This document shows positions 24,455 to 33,016 of a stretch of DNA of 64,000 nt, piece by piece (position 1 is the first letter of the stretch; every line of letters starts with the position of its first letter). The stretch lies in contig NZ_FNCJ01000029.1 of the NCBI RefSeq assembly GCF_900100735.1, positions 1 through 64,000 of the forward strand. The letters run 5' to 3'. The position numbers and the translations under genes are program-made. The notes below the pieces were generated by a model. The model searched no databases, was not told where the DNA came from, and was given only the letters and a program-made list of their open reading frames with translations. Source of the DNA: Paraburkholderia phenazinium (GTDB taxonomy: Bacteria; Pseudomonadota; Gammaproteobacteria; Burkholderiales; Burkholderiaceae).

Positions 24455-26539
24455 ATGAATGCAAAAGAAGACTTTTCCACCGCTGAAATTGAAGTAACCC
24501 GCGCGTCTGTGGCCCCTCCGCTCTGGCGAGAGGTCGCCGTCGAGGCGTTGAAGAAGCTGACGCCACAGGCCCAGTGGAAAAACCCAGTGATGTTCGTCGT
24601 CTACCTGGGCAGCATCGTCACGACGCTGCTTTGGCTGCAGGCCTTGCGCGGCGAAGGGGATGCTTCGGCGGGTTTTATCCTTGCGGTGACGGTATGGCTG
24701 TGGTTTACCGTATTGTTCTCGAACGCGGCGGAAGCCCTCGCCGAAGGCCGTAGCAAGGCGCAGGCGGCGGCCTTGCGCGGCGCCAGGAAACGGGTTCTCG
24801 CGAGGGTCCTCGCCGAACCCCGCTACGACAGCGCGACCCATTTCGTGCCCAGCGACGAACTCGTGGCGGGCAAGATCGTGCTGGTGCTGGCCGGCGAGAT
24901 GATTCCTGCCGACGGCGATGTCATCGAAGGTGTGGCGTCGGTTGACGAATCGGCCATCACGGGCGAATCCGCACCGGTGATCCGCGAATCGGGCGGTGAC
25001 TTCTCTTCGGTAACGGGTGGCACCAGGGTGCTCTCGGACTGGATCATCGTGCGCATCACGGCCAACCCCGGCGAGGCTTTTCTCGACCGCATGATTGCCA
25101 TGATCGAAGGCGCCCGCCGTGGCAAGACGCCGAATGAAACCGCGCTCACGATCCTGCTGGTGGCGCTGACCTTGGTGTTCCTGCTGGTGTGCGTCACGCT
25201 GCTGCCCATCTCGAGCTTCAGCGTGACCTTGGCGGGCGCCGGCAAGGTGGTCAGCCTGACCGTGCTGATCGCCTTGCTCGTCTGTCTGATCCCGACCACG
25301 ATCGGCGCATTGCTGTCGGCCATCGGCATCGCCGGGATGAGCCGCATGCTGCGCGCCAACGTCATCGCGACCTCGGGCAGGGCTATCGAAGCGGCTGGCG
25401 ACGTCGACGTGCTGCTGCTCGACAAGACCGGCACCATCACGCTCGGCAATCGCGCGGCTTCGGCGTTTCTGCCCGCACCCGGCATCACCGAACGCACGCT
25501 GGCCGACACGGCGCAACTCGCTTCGCTCGCCGACGAGACGCCCGAAGGTCGTTCGATCGTCGTGCTGGCCAAGCAACGCTTCGAGTTGCGTGGACGCGAA
25601 CTGGGCGATAGCGTGCCGATCGCATTCAGTGCGCATACGCGGATGAGCGGTGTCGATTGCGGCGGGCGGCGGATTCGCAAAGGCGCAGCCCAGGCGATCC
25701 GCACCCACGTCCTCAACCTTGGGGGAAGCTGGCCTGCCGAGATCGAACGCACAGTCGAAGACGTGGCGCGGCGCGGCAGCACCCCGCTCGTCGTCGCGGA
25801 CGAAGCTCGCGTGCTCGGTGTCATCGAACTCAAGGACATCGTCAAGGGCGGGATCAAGGAGCGCTTCGCCGAACTTCGCCGGATGGGGATCAAGACCGTC
25901 ATGATCACGGGCGACAACCGCCTCACGGCTGCTTCGATCGCCGCCGAAGCGGGAGTCGACGACTATCTCGCCGAAGCGACCCCGGAGGACAAACTCGCGC
26001 TGATCCGCAAATACCAGGCCGAGGGCCGGCTCGTCGCGATGACCGGCGACGGCACCAACGACGCGCCCGCGCTCGCGCAGGCCGACGTTGCCGTCGCGAT
26101 GAACAGCGGCACCCAGGCCGCGAAGGAGGCCGGCAACATGATCGACCTCGACAGCAACCCCACCAAGCTGCTGCGCGTGGTCGAAGTCGGCAAGCAGATG
26201 ATCATGACACGCGGTGCATTGACGACTTTCAGCGTTGCGAACGACCTCGCGAAATACTTCGCGATCATTCCTGCTGCCTTCGTCGTGACCTATCCGGCGC
26301 TCGGCGCGCTCAATGTTATGGCGCTGCACAGCCCGGCATCGGCGATCCTGTCGGCGGTCATCTTCAACGCATTGATCATCGCCGTGCTGATCCCGCTCGC
26401 GCTCAAGGGCGTCAAGCATCGTGCGGAGCCCGCGCAACGCCTGCTGACGCGCAACCTGCTAATCTACGGGGTTGGCGGCGTGATCGCGCCGTTTGTCGGG
26501 ATCAAGCTGATCGACTTGCTGATCACCCCGTTCTTCTGA
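24455..26539 (+). CDS. kdpB: KdpB, P-type ATPase subunit
   Basis: 694 residues. P-type ATPase hallmarks are intact: TGES (169-172), phosphorylation motif DKTGT with D323, MITGDN, and GDGTNDAPAL in the hinge. The N-terminus APPLWREVAVEALKKLTPQAQWKNPVMFVVY is characteristic of KdpB. It drives K+ transport through KdpA. Placed after kdpC and 46 bp before kdpD. Confidence 0.96.
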   Translation: MNAKEDFSTAEIEVTRASVAPPLWREVAVEALKKLTPQAQWKNPVMFVVYLGSIVTTLLWLQALRGEGDASAGFILAVTVWLWFTVLFSNAAEALAEGRSKAQAAALRGARKRVLARVLAEPRYDSATHFVPSDELVAGKIVLVLAGEMIPADGDVIEGVASVDESAITGESAPVIRESGGDFSSVTGGTRVLSDWIIVRITANPGEAFLDRMIAMIEGARRGKTPNETALTILLVALTLVFLLVCVTLLPISSFSVTLAGAGKVVSLTVLIALLVCLIPTTIGALLSAIGIAGMSRMLRANVIATSGRAIEAAGDVDVLLLDKTGTITLGNRAASAFLPAPGITERTLADTAQLASLADETPEGRSIVVLAKQRFELRGRELGDSVPIAFSAHTRMSGVDCGGRRIRKGAAQAIRTHVLNLGGSWPAEIERTVEDVARRGSTPLVVADEARVLGVIELKDIVKGGIKERFAELRRMGIKTVMITGDNRLTAASIAAEAGVDDYLAEATPEDKLALIRKYQAEGRLVAMTGDGTNDAPALAQADVAVAMNSGTQAAKEAGNMIDLDSNPTKLLRVVEVGKQMIMTRGALTTFSVANDLAKYFAIIPAAFVVTYPALGALNVMALHSPASAILSAVIFNALIIAVLIPLALKGVKHRAEPAQRLLTRNLLIYGVGGVIAPFVGIKLIDLLITPFF

Positions 26540-26585
26540 GGCGGTCCTGCATGCGGGCGGATCGGCCTTGTACATAAAAGAGTCC

Positions 26586-28085
26586 ATGTCCGCCGAACGT
26601 TTCTATTGGCCGCTCGTCCTGGCGACCCTGGCATGCGCCGCGACCACGGTCGTAGCGAGCCAACTGCTGCAGGTATTCGACCTCTCCAATGTGGTCGGGC
26701 TGTTCCTCTTCACTGTCGTGCTCGTGGCCCTGTGCCTCGGGCGCGTCGCCGGGGCCTGGACTGCGCTCCTGAGCGTGGCGAGCTTCGACTTCTTCTTCGT
26801 TACGCCGCGCTTCTCCTTCGCAGTATCCGACGCGCAATATCTGTTCACCTTCGTGCTGATCCTGGCCGTCGCGCTCGTGACCGGTCAACTTGCCGCGCAA
26901 CTTCGTCTCAAGGCCCGCGTGGCAACTGCCGGGGAGCACCATGCGGTCGCCGTGGCGAGGGTTGCGCGCGAACTTTCGGGGGCGCTCAGGGTGGACCAGA
27001 TCAGCGCGATCTGCTCGGGAACGATCGCGCCACTGTTTGCGGCCCGGGTCGCACTGGTGCTGCCCGATAGCAAAAACGAACTGGCCTGTGTTCACCTGGA
27101 GGACTTTGTCGATACCTCGATTGCGCAATGGTCCTACGATCACGTGCAGCCGGCGGGGATCAGCACGCCGACGCTGCCGGGCGCGAGCGCCCTGTATTTG
27201 CCGCTCAAGGCGCCGATGAGCACGCGCGGCGTGCTGGCGGTGCGCATCGATGAAACCGCCCGGCCCAGCGAACCGGCCGACCGCCGGCTACTGGAGGCCT
27301 GCTGTTCGCTGATTGCACTCGCCCTCGAGCGCACGCATTTTGTGGAGATCGCACAGGACACCCTGGTGCGCATGGAAGGCGAGCGACTTCGCAGCGCCTT
27401 GCTTGCCGCCGTCTCGCATGACCTGAAGACCCCACTCACCGCGATTCGCGGTCTGGCCGAAACGCTCGAACAGACGCCTGATTTTCCGGCTGCCGAGCGG
27501 GTCGGCATGTCGCGTGCAATCCGCATGCAATCGGAAAGCCTGCACCGCCTCGTCACGAATCTGCTCGATCTGGCGCGCATGCAAAGCGAAGGGGTGCGGC
27601 TCAACAAGGAGTGGAACGACTTGGGCGAAGTGGTGGGCAGCGCGCTCGCGCGACTGTTCGACGGGCTTGCCGCGCATGAGGTGCGAACCCAGCTCGCGCC
27701 GGATTTGCCCCTGATCGAGCTCGATGCGATCGCATTCGAACGGGTGCTCGTCAACCTGCTCGACAACGCGGCAAAATACACCCCGGCGGGTACCCGAATC
27801 GTGATTCGCTCCAGCGTCGCGGACAATACGCTGCATCTGTTCGTCGAAGACAATGGCCCGGGCCTGCCTGGTCTGAATGCCGAGCATCTGTTCGAACCGT
27901 TCACGCGGGGCATCAAGGAATCGTCAATCAGCGGGGTGGGACTGGGTCTTGCGCTCTGTCGCACGATCGTTGCGGCGCATGGCGGCACGATTCGCGCTCA
28001 ACGGCTCACGCCGCATGGGGTGCGTTTCGAGATCTGTTTGCCGATCGGCACGCCGCCAGAAATCGAACAAGAGATATTTGCATGA
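26586..28085 (+). CDS. kdpD: Short KdpD: sensor histidine kinase lacking the N-terminal KdpD/Usp half
   Basis: 499 residues against about 900 for canonical KdpD. It begins at the four-helix DUF4118 membrane region (residues ~8-105, with VASFDFFFVTPRFSF) and continues with a GAF-like domain (~120-255). The kinase core follows: H278 in AAVSHDLKTPLTAIRG, the N box LLDNAAKYTP and G boxes DNGPGLPG and GVGLGLAL. The cytoplasmic N-terminal domains that hold the Walker motifs and Usp fold are absent, and only 46 bp separate it from kdpB, so they are not elsewhere in the operon. ATG 26586 is preferred over TTG 26568. The stop overlaps kdpE. Confidence 0.9.
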   Translation: MSAERFYWPLVLATLACAATTVVASQLLQVFDLSNVVGLFLFTVVLVALCLGRVAGAWTALLSVASFDFFFVTPRFSFAVSDAQYLFTFVLILAVALVTGQLAAQLRLKARVATAGEHHAVAVARVARELSGALRVDQISAICSGTIAPLFAARVALVLPDSKNELACVHLEDFVDTSIAQWSYDHVQPAGISTPTLPGASALYLPLKAPMSTRGVLAVRIDETARPSEPADRRLLEACCSLIALALERTHFVEIAQDTLVRMEGERLRSALLAAVSHDLKTPLTAIRGLAETLEQTPDFPAAERVGMSRAIRMQSESLHRLVTNLLDLARMQSEGVRLNKEWNDLGEVVGSALARLFDGLAAHEVRTQLAPDLPLIELDAIAFERVLVNLLDNAAKYTPAGTRIVIRSSVADNTLHLFVEDNGPGLPGLNAEHLFEPFTRGIKESSISGVGLGLALCRTIVAAHGGTIRAQRLTPHGVRFEICLPIGTPPEIEQEIFA

Positions 28086-28783
28086 ACAAACCGCGCATTC
28101 TGCTCGTAGAAGACGAGGCTGACATTCGCCGCTTCATTCGCATCTCGCTGGAGCGCGAAGGCATGTCTGTATTCGAGGCAGCCGATGCCGCGCAAGGTCG
28201 CATCGACTCCGCGAGCCGGCAGCCCGATCTGCTGATTATCGACCTGGGCCTGCCGGATGAAGACGGCAAGCTCCTGATCCGCCAATTGCGTGGCTGGACG
28301 AGCGCGCCTGTGCTGGTGTTGTCGGCACGCGACCGCGAAGAGGAAAAGGTCGAGGCGTTGAACGCAGGCGCCGACGACTTTCTGACCAAGCCTTTCGGCG
28401 TGCCCGAACTGATTGCTCGAGTGCGCGCGCAATTGCGCCGGGCGAGCATTGTGACGAGCGGCGGGCCGGCATCGTCGATCGTGCGCTTCGGGGACATCAG
28501 CGTCGATCTTGCGACGTATGAGGTTGTCCGGGCGGACGAGCCGGTTCATCTGACGCCCACGGAATTCCGGCTGCTCGCCGCGCTGATCCGCGGCTATGGA
28601 CGCGTCATCACTCACCGCCAACTGTTGATGGACGTGTGGGGACAGGGCTATAGCAACCGGCCGCAATATTTGCGGGTGTACATGGGCACGTTGCGGCAGA
28701 AGCTCGAGGCCGATCCAACCCGTCCCCAGCATCTGATTACGGAACTCCAGGTTGGGTACCGGCTGGCGGGGTTGGCGGTCTGA
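28082..28783 (+). CDS. kdpE: KdpE, OmpR-type response regulator
   Basis: 233 residues. Receiver domain with D9-E10-D11-E12 acidic cluster region, phospho-acceptor D54 (LLIIDLGLPDEDG) and conserved Lys in FLTKPFG. C-terminal OmpR/PhoB winged helix ends RQKLEADPTRPQHLITELQVGYRL. It activates kdp transcription when phosphorylated by KdpD. Its ATG overlaps the kdpD stop (ATGA), showing translational coupling. Confidence 0.95.
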   Translation: MNKPRILLVEDEADIRRFIRISLEREGMSVFEAADAAQGRIDSASRQPDLLIIDLGLPDEDGKLLIRQLRGWTSAPVLVLSARDREEEKVEALNAGADDFLTKPFGVPELIARVRAQLRRASIVTSGGPASSIVRFGDISVDLATYEVVRADEPVHLTPTEFRLLAALIRGYGRVITHRQLLMDVWGQGYSNRPQYLRVYMGTLRQKLEADPTRPQHLITELQVGYRLAGLAV

Positions 28784-28818
28784 GTCGGGCTGATTCGCAC
28801 GCGGGTTCTGAGCGTGCC

Positions 28819-29049
28819 GACCGAGTAACTTCTGTCGGGCCCGAAGACTCCCCGAATATCGTCGGCGCATGCCATCACGCATTCATAGTCTTGAACTGCA
28901 TTGTGGTCTGAGAGAACCTGCAAGGACAGGAGAGGCGTCTCATGATCGCGAGGAGGTACGAAGGTCTCGGGAATGAAGGCTATTACAGGTGGACTCTCTG
29001 GTAAATGAGAAGAGGACTTCGCTCTGGTGAGTTCTAGATTGTCACCCAT
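28819..29049 (-). pseudogene. N-terminal remnant of a GNAT-like acetyltransferase
   Basis: A minus-strand frame from MGDNLELTRAKS reads FIPETFVPPRDHETPLLSL and VLSDHNAVQDYECVMACADD followed by IRGVFGPDRSY, which matches the N-terminal part of a family of GNAT acetyltransferases. After about 28819 the similarity stops and the frame runs antisense into kdpE. The catalytic acetyl-CoA motif is missing, so this is a 3'-truncated gene whose break lies close to the kdpE end, pointing to a past rearrangement there. Confidence 0.5.
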
Positions 29050-29475
29050 CTTTCTATCGCAGTCGAACGGCTGAAAGTGGCCGAGGGTACAACATCGGGC
29101 AGATCGCCGAAGCAGCGCACTGCCAAACGCGGTGATACGATTCGATGCGATTTTGCGAGCGGTGTCCGCATGGGTGGAGCTCACTCGCGAGGATCTCTGA
29201 GGCAGGCGTGAGGTAAGGCTTTGAGAGATGGCCCACGCGATTACCTACGCCGAGTAATTTTGTGTCCGCCCACTATCGACCCGTTCCTGCCCTTGACTTA
29301 GAGTTTGTACGAATGTCGCTGCGGCGCTCCAAAGCGGCCGTTCTGTTACTCGTTCCCGAGGGTCCGGGCCCCGCGATCTGATCGGCATTTCAATCGATCG
29401 AATCGCTATACAGCGCCTCATTGTCCGGCGCATAACCTGATCTCAGTCGGGTCCGAACACTGGCAAATGGATTTG
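29050..29475. other. Gene-poor stretch after the GNAT remnant
   Basis: About 425 bp with only short ORFs lacking domain character. I see no RNA gene or mobile element. It may include upstream sequence of the broken acetyltransferase. Confidence 0.4.
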
Positions 29476-30237
29476 CTAGCTGACGCCCTGAGCGGCCGCC
29501 GCGAGCGCTTTCATCGCCAACATGTAGGGATACGGGCCATGGCTGATTCGGGCGACGCCATTTTCCGCGAGTTCCGCGATGGAAGGCGTTTCTGCCAGAC
29601 GCATGATGTTGACCGGGAGAGGTGATGCAGCCGTCAACTCGCGAATGAGCGCTGGCGATTGAAGGCCTGGCACGAAGAGACCGTCGGCCCCCGCTTTTGC
29701 ATACGCCCGTCCTCGCGCTAGCGCTTCCTCGACCATGCGACTATCGTGCTCTTCCGGTGGGCGGGTGAAGAATACGTCAGTGCGCGCATTGATGAAATAC
29801 TCAACTCCTGCGCGATCAGCAGCACTTCGCGCCGCGACGATACGAGCGGCCGCGTCCTCGACAGCGCGCAAGGCACCTGTCACAGGAAAGCTATCCTCGA
29901 TGTTGCAACCGCTTGCCCCTGCTTCGATGCTGAGCGTTATCGTTTCGGCGACGTCGTCGAGTCTCTCTCCATAACCACTTTCCAGATCCACGGTGACCGG
30001 AAGGTCCGTCGCACGTACGATCTTTGCGAGCACCTCTATGACGAGCGCCCGCGGCATCTTTTCTCCATCGGGAAAACCGTTGGCCATGGCCACTGACCAG
30101 CTTCCTGTCGCCAGCGCAACGGCGCCTGCCTTGGCCACGGTGGCAGCGCTTCCCGCATCCCACACATTGAACAGGACCAGTGGATTTCCCGCGCGATGAA
30201 GTGATCGAAAATATGCATTCTTGTCATTGCTGCTCAT
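29476..30237 (-). CDS. Isocitrate lyase/PEP mutase family enzyme
   Basis: 253 residues from MSSNDKNAYFRSLHRAG. The TIM-barrel family markers are LVLFNVWDAGSAATVAKAG, VTVDLESGYG, GCNIEDS and FINARTDVFF, with the metal-binding acidic residues present. Members cleave or rearrange C-C or C-P bonds in 2-methylisocitrate, oxaloacetate or phosphonopyruvate; the exact substrate is not clear. It overlaps the upstream saccharopine dehydrogenase-like gene by 14 bases and is therefore in its operon, likely under the divergent TetR. Confidence 0.85.
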   Translation of the reverse strand: MSSNDKNAYFRSLHRAGNPLVLFNVWDAGSAATVAKAGAVALATGSWSVAMANGFPDGEKMPRALVIEVLAKIVRATDLPVTVDLESGYGERLDDVAETITLSIEAGASGCNIEDSFPVTGALRAVEDAAARIVAARSAADRAGVEYFINARTDVFFTRPPEEHDSRMVEEALARGRAYAKAGADGLFVPGLQSPALIRELTAASPLPVNIMRLAETPSIAELAENGVARISHGPYPYMLAMKALAAAAQGVS

Positions 30238-31282
30238 GCTCGTTTCTCCTTGACAATATCGGGCTGGACACTGCGCCACAGGAAACCGCCACCGTATCGA
30301 GTGCGGCGAGAAAATCCCGGGCATCAAAAATTTCTCCTAGACTTACGACACCACCTCCCTGCGCGACCTTGTCGCTCAGGAGCCGAGCGGTCGCCTCCAC
30401 GATGATCGGTGCACTGACCGCATAGATGTCACGTCCCGTTGCTGTGACTCGGCGCGTCGTTCCGCTCTGTTCGATGACCACATCCACAACGAATTGTTGG
30501 GCCGATCGTCCCTGCTCGTCGTGAGGCTGAGGCGCTGGCGTATTGGGATCGCGAATGTCGCGCAGGGCCGAGAGAGCGAACCAGGATTCAACCGTGTCGA
30601 TGCGCAAATGACGCGAGATGGTGAGCACCTCCGTAAAAGGGAGCATCACCACGTCCGTGTTGCCGAACGGCGACCGGAAAGACCACACCCCTTCGGGCGC
30701 AGGCTGCGGAACAGGCACCAGTCGCCCCTCCTCCTGGATGAGCCGTGTTGCGCGATTGCGTTCGCCGGTCAGCCGCGTTCCACGCGTCGGATGCCAGCTG
30801 TCGAGGCCGATGGCGATATCGACCCTGTCGATAGCCTTATCTTTATCTGCGGCTGCCGTGACGAGCAAATCGGCAAGTCCACCATAGAACGCCGCTGCGG
30901 GGATGAGCGTCACCCCCGCAGCGCGTGCTCTCGTATCACGTTGCTCGATCAGCGCCTGGAGCGCGGGCTGTTCCGCCGTGACGTCGAGATAAGGAATCCT
31001 GGCGCGCAGCGCAGCATCGGCGACCGGCAACGCCGTATCGAGAAAAGGTCCGGCGCAGTTAATGACGGCGTCCGTGCCGCGAAGCGCCGCGTCGAGTTGC
31101 TCAGGATCGCCGATGGCAGCGACGCGCCATGGAGTCGAGTCACTGACACTGCTTTGCCTCAAGCGCGCAGCATCGCGCCCTATCCGGACTACGCCGAGCC
31201 CGCGCCGCTTTAATTCAGCGACAACAAAGCTTCCCGTGTGGCCTGTAGCACCGTACACCGCAACAGTCATTCGGTCGTTCAT
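30224..31282 (-). CDS. Saccharopine dehydrogenase-like NAD(P)-binding protein
   Basis: 352 residues. N-terminal Rossmann domain with VAVYGATGHTGSFVVAEL (residues 7-24) and INCAGPF, of the Sacchrp_dh_NADP/trans-acting enoyl reductase type. The C-terminal half is family-specific. Such proteins are usually reductases of uncertain substrate. Divergent from a TetR gene across a region with a double operator, and overlapping the PEP-mutase-like gene downstream. Confidence 0.8.
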   Translation of the reverse strand: MNDRMTVAVYGATGHTGSFVVAELKRRGLGVVRIGRDAARLRQSSVSDSTPWRVAAIGDPEQLDAALRGTDAVINCAGPFLDTALPVADAALRARIPYLDVTAEQPALQALIEQRDTRARAAGVTLIPAAAFYGGLADLLVTAAADKDKAIDRVDIAIGLDSWHPTRGTRLTGERNRATRLIQEEGRLVPVPQPAPEGVWSFRSPFGNTDVVMLPFTEVLTISRHLRIDTVESWFALSALRDIRDPNTPAPQPHDEQGRSAQQFVVDVVIEQSGTTRRVTATGRDIYAVSAPIIVEATARLLSDKVAQGGGVVSLGEIFDARDFLAALDTVAVSCGAVSSPILSRRNEHEQQ

Positions 31283-31308
31283 GGTTGACTCCGATACATG
31301 GTTGATTA

Positions 31309-31349
31309 CGCTACAGACCTGTCTGTGTTTATAATACAGACCTGTAGCG
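31309..31349. promoter_or_regulatory. Double ACAGACCTGT operator with TATAAT between
   Basis: ACAGACCTGT occurs at 31313-31322 and 31336-31345; each copy is nearly self-complementary (ACAG..CTGT). The ends extend into an inverted repeat CGCTACAG (31309-31316) and CTGTAGCG (31342-31349). A TATAAT lies at 31330-31335. The element is in the divergent gap between the TetR gene and the reductase gene, so TetR probably represses both directions here. Confidence 0.75.
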
Positions 31350-31418
31350 CCGTCAAGCTTCGAGTGCTATGCTAGACAACAGTGTTTCGGCATAAGAAAT
31401 CTTTGAGGTTGAACCAGA

Positions 31419-32012
31419 ATGAAGAAGGGAGCACAAGCGCACGGACTCGCACCTGATACGCGTGAGCGCATTCTGCGGACCGCCAGCGAACTTTTCTATC
31501 GAGAGGGCACGCGTGCAGTTGGCGTCGACCTTATCGTGGCGCGGGCGGGTGTCGCCAAGACGAGCCTTTATCGTCATTTCGGGACGAAAGATGACCTGAT
31601 CGAAGCTTTTCTTCGCCTTGAGGATGAAGACTTCTGGGGGCATTGGGATGCGGTTGCCGCGCAGCACAAAGGCGCGCCGCGTGAGGAACTGGACGCACAA
31701 CTTCAATGGATTGGCGAACGGATTGCGCGTCCGGGTTATCGAGGCTGCCCGCAGATCAATATCGCCGCGGAATATGCGGACGAGAACCACCCGGCCCGCA
31801 AGGTCGCGGTGGCGCACAAGCAAGAACTGCGACGGCGACTCGCGGATCTGGGGCGAGCCTTGCGCGTCGAAGAGCCGGAGACTTTTGCTTTACGGCTAGG
31901 CACGGTCATCGACGGCGCACTCAGTAGCGGGCAGGCGCTGCACGCAGAGGGACCCGTACGGTTCCTGCAGGAACTGGCGCAAATACTGATCCCGAAAAAA
32001 GCAAAGAGGTAA
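31419..32012 (+). CDS. TetR-family transcriptional regulator
   Basis: 197 residues. HTH in residues ~13-50 (ILRTASELFYREGTRAVGVDLIVARAGVAKTSLYRHFGTKDDL by segments), typical AcrR/YcdC-like. The C-terminal part includes CPQINIAAEYADENHPARKVAVAHK, seen in regulators of reductase genes. Divergent from the saccharopine dehydrogenase-like/PEP-mutase-like pair with the ACAGACCTGT operator between. Confidence 0.9.
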   Translation: MKKGAQAHGLAPDTRERILRTASELFYREGTRAVGVDLIVARAGVAKTSLYRHFGTKDDLIEAFLRLEDEDFWGHWDAVAAQHKGAPREELDAQLQWIGERIARPGYRGCPQINIAAEYADENHPARKVAVAHKQELRRRLADLGRALRVEEPETFALRLGTVIDGALSSGQALHAEGPVRFLQELAQILIPKKAKR

Positions 32013-32254
32013 CCCACGCATTCTGTTGCTCAAAGCTTGCGCTTCGTTCTCAGTCGAAAAGGCCCGAGTCCTCTGGCTGAGACGACGGCTGCGCTGCAGC
32101 GGCATATTGGGACTACTCGACGAACTGGTCAGTGACGGTATTTTCTGGACGGCTTGCAATCGCCGCTCCGTCCAACGGCTCCACAGTAGTTGTCAGCGGA
32201 CATTGGCAAGTATTTCGGGAATGACTGTTCATGGCCGGATTCCGTAAGTGGCCT

Positions 32255-32692
32255 TCACTTGCGCGCCTGCCAAACCGACTCGCTCCAGGTCGGTGCCGCT
32301 GTCCGGATGATGTCGAGGACATCTGGCGGGACGTCGCCCGCTCCGGTAAGTTGGCGCACCTCCAGTACATCGTCCGTGCCGAGACCGGATGGCGCGCGCA
32401 ATGCCCAGGAAATCGCCTCCTCAAGCGATCCAACTTCGATGATGTAAAAGCCACCGACCAGTTCCTTGGACTCGGCAAATGGACCATCAACGATGTAGCG
32501 TTTCCCCTTGCTAACCGCAATTCGCGCTCCGGGCGCTGCTGGGTTCAAGCCTTCGGAAGCCACCAGGACACCGGCCTTGTGCATCTCCTCGTTGAACCTC
32601 ATGTATGCCGTGAGAAGGGTCTCGTCCAAACCGCCACCGGCATCCGGCTCCTTATTGTCTGCGCTCGCCTGGGCTGTGATGATGAATCGCAT
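32255..32692 (-). CDS. YCII-related (DGPF-type) protein
   Basis: 145 residues. The family-defining segment IVDGPFAESKELVGGFYIIEV is present by pieces (DGPFAESKE near residue 70), followed by EEAISWALRAP. YCII proteins have a ferredoxin-like fold with a conserved His-Asp or Asp-Gly pair. They are often encoded near ECF sigma factors, which is not the case here. The function is unknown. Flanked by short non-coding stretches. Confidence 0.88.
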   Translation of the reverse strand: MRFIITAQASADNKEPDAGGGLDETLLTAYMRFNEEMHKAGVLVASEGLNPAAPGARIAVSKGKRYIVDGPFAESKELVGGFYIIEVGSLEEAISWALRAPSGLGTDDVLEVRQLTGAGDVPPDVLDIIRTAAPTWSESVWQARK

Positions 32693-33016
32693 CGTTGTTC
32701 TCCTGAGTTGACTGGTGCTTCAGGACTACGACGAACGAAGGGTTATCGAATCGACACGTTGCGGCCGATTTCGATGATTCCTGTCGCAGCCCACCAGGCC
32801 GATGACGCGCGCCTCTGTAAGACTTGAAATAATAGGGATCCCAGCATACCCGAAAGAATACGTTCACGACGGGCAGCTAGTGGCCAAACGCAGGCGAATA
32901 CCAAACCAACGTTGCGCCCTGCCTATCATCGATCTGCATCCGGCGCGGGTCGACCCGCGCCGGTCGGTCGAATTTCTACAAACCGGCCATTCGCCCGACG
33001 CAGCAAATCGCAACGC
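32693..33016. other. Intergenic region, nothing recognised
   Basis: About 325 bp between the YCII gene and the LysR stop. Only short ORFs; it should hold the YCII promoter. Confidence 0.5.

Noticed and set aside
23972..26437. 821-codon open frame on the minus strand across kdpC-kdpB
   Set aside because: It is antisense to clearly coding kdp genes, low in hydrophobics and rich in Arg/Asp/His as expected from a GC-rich mirror frame.
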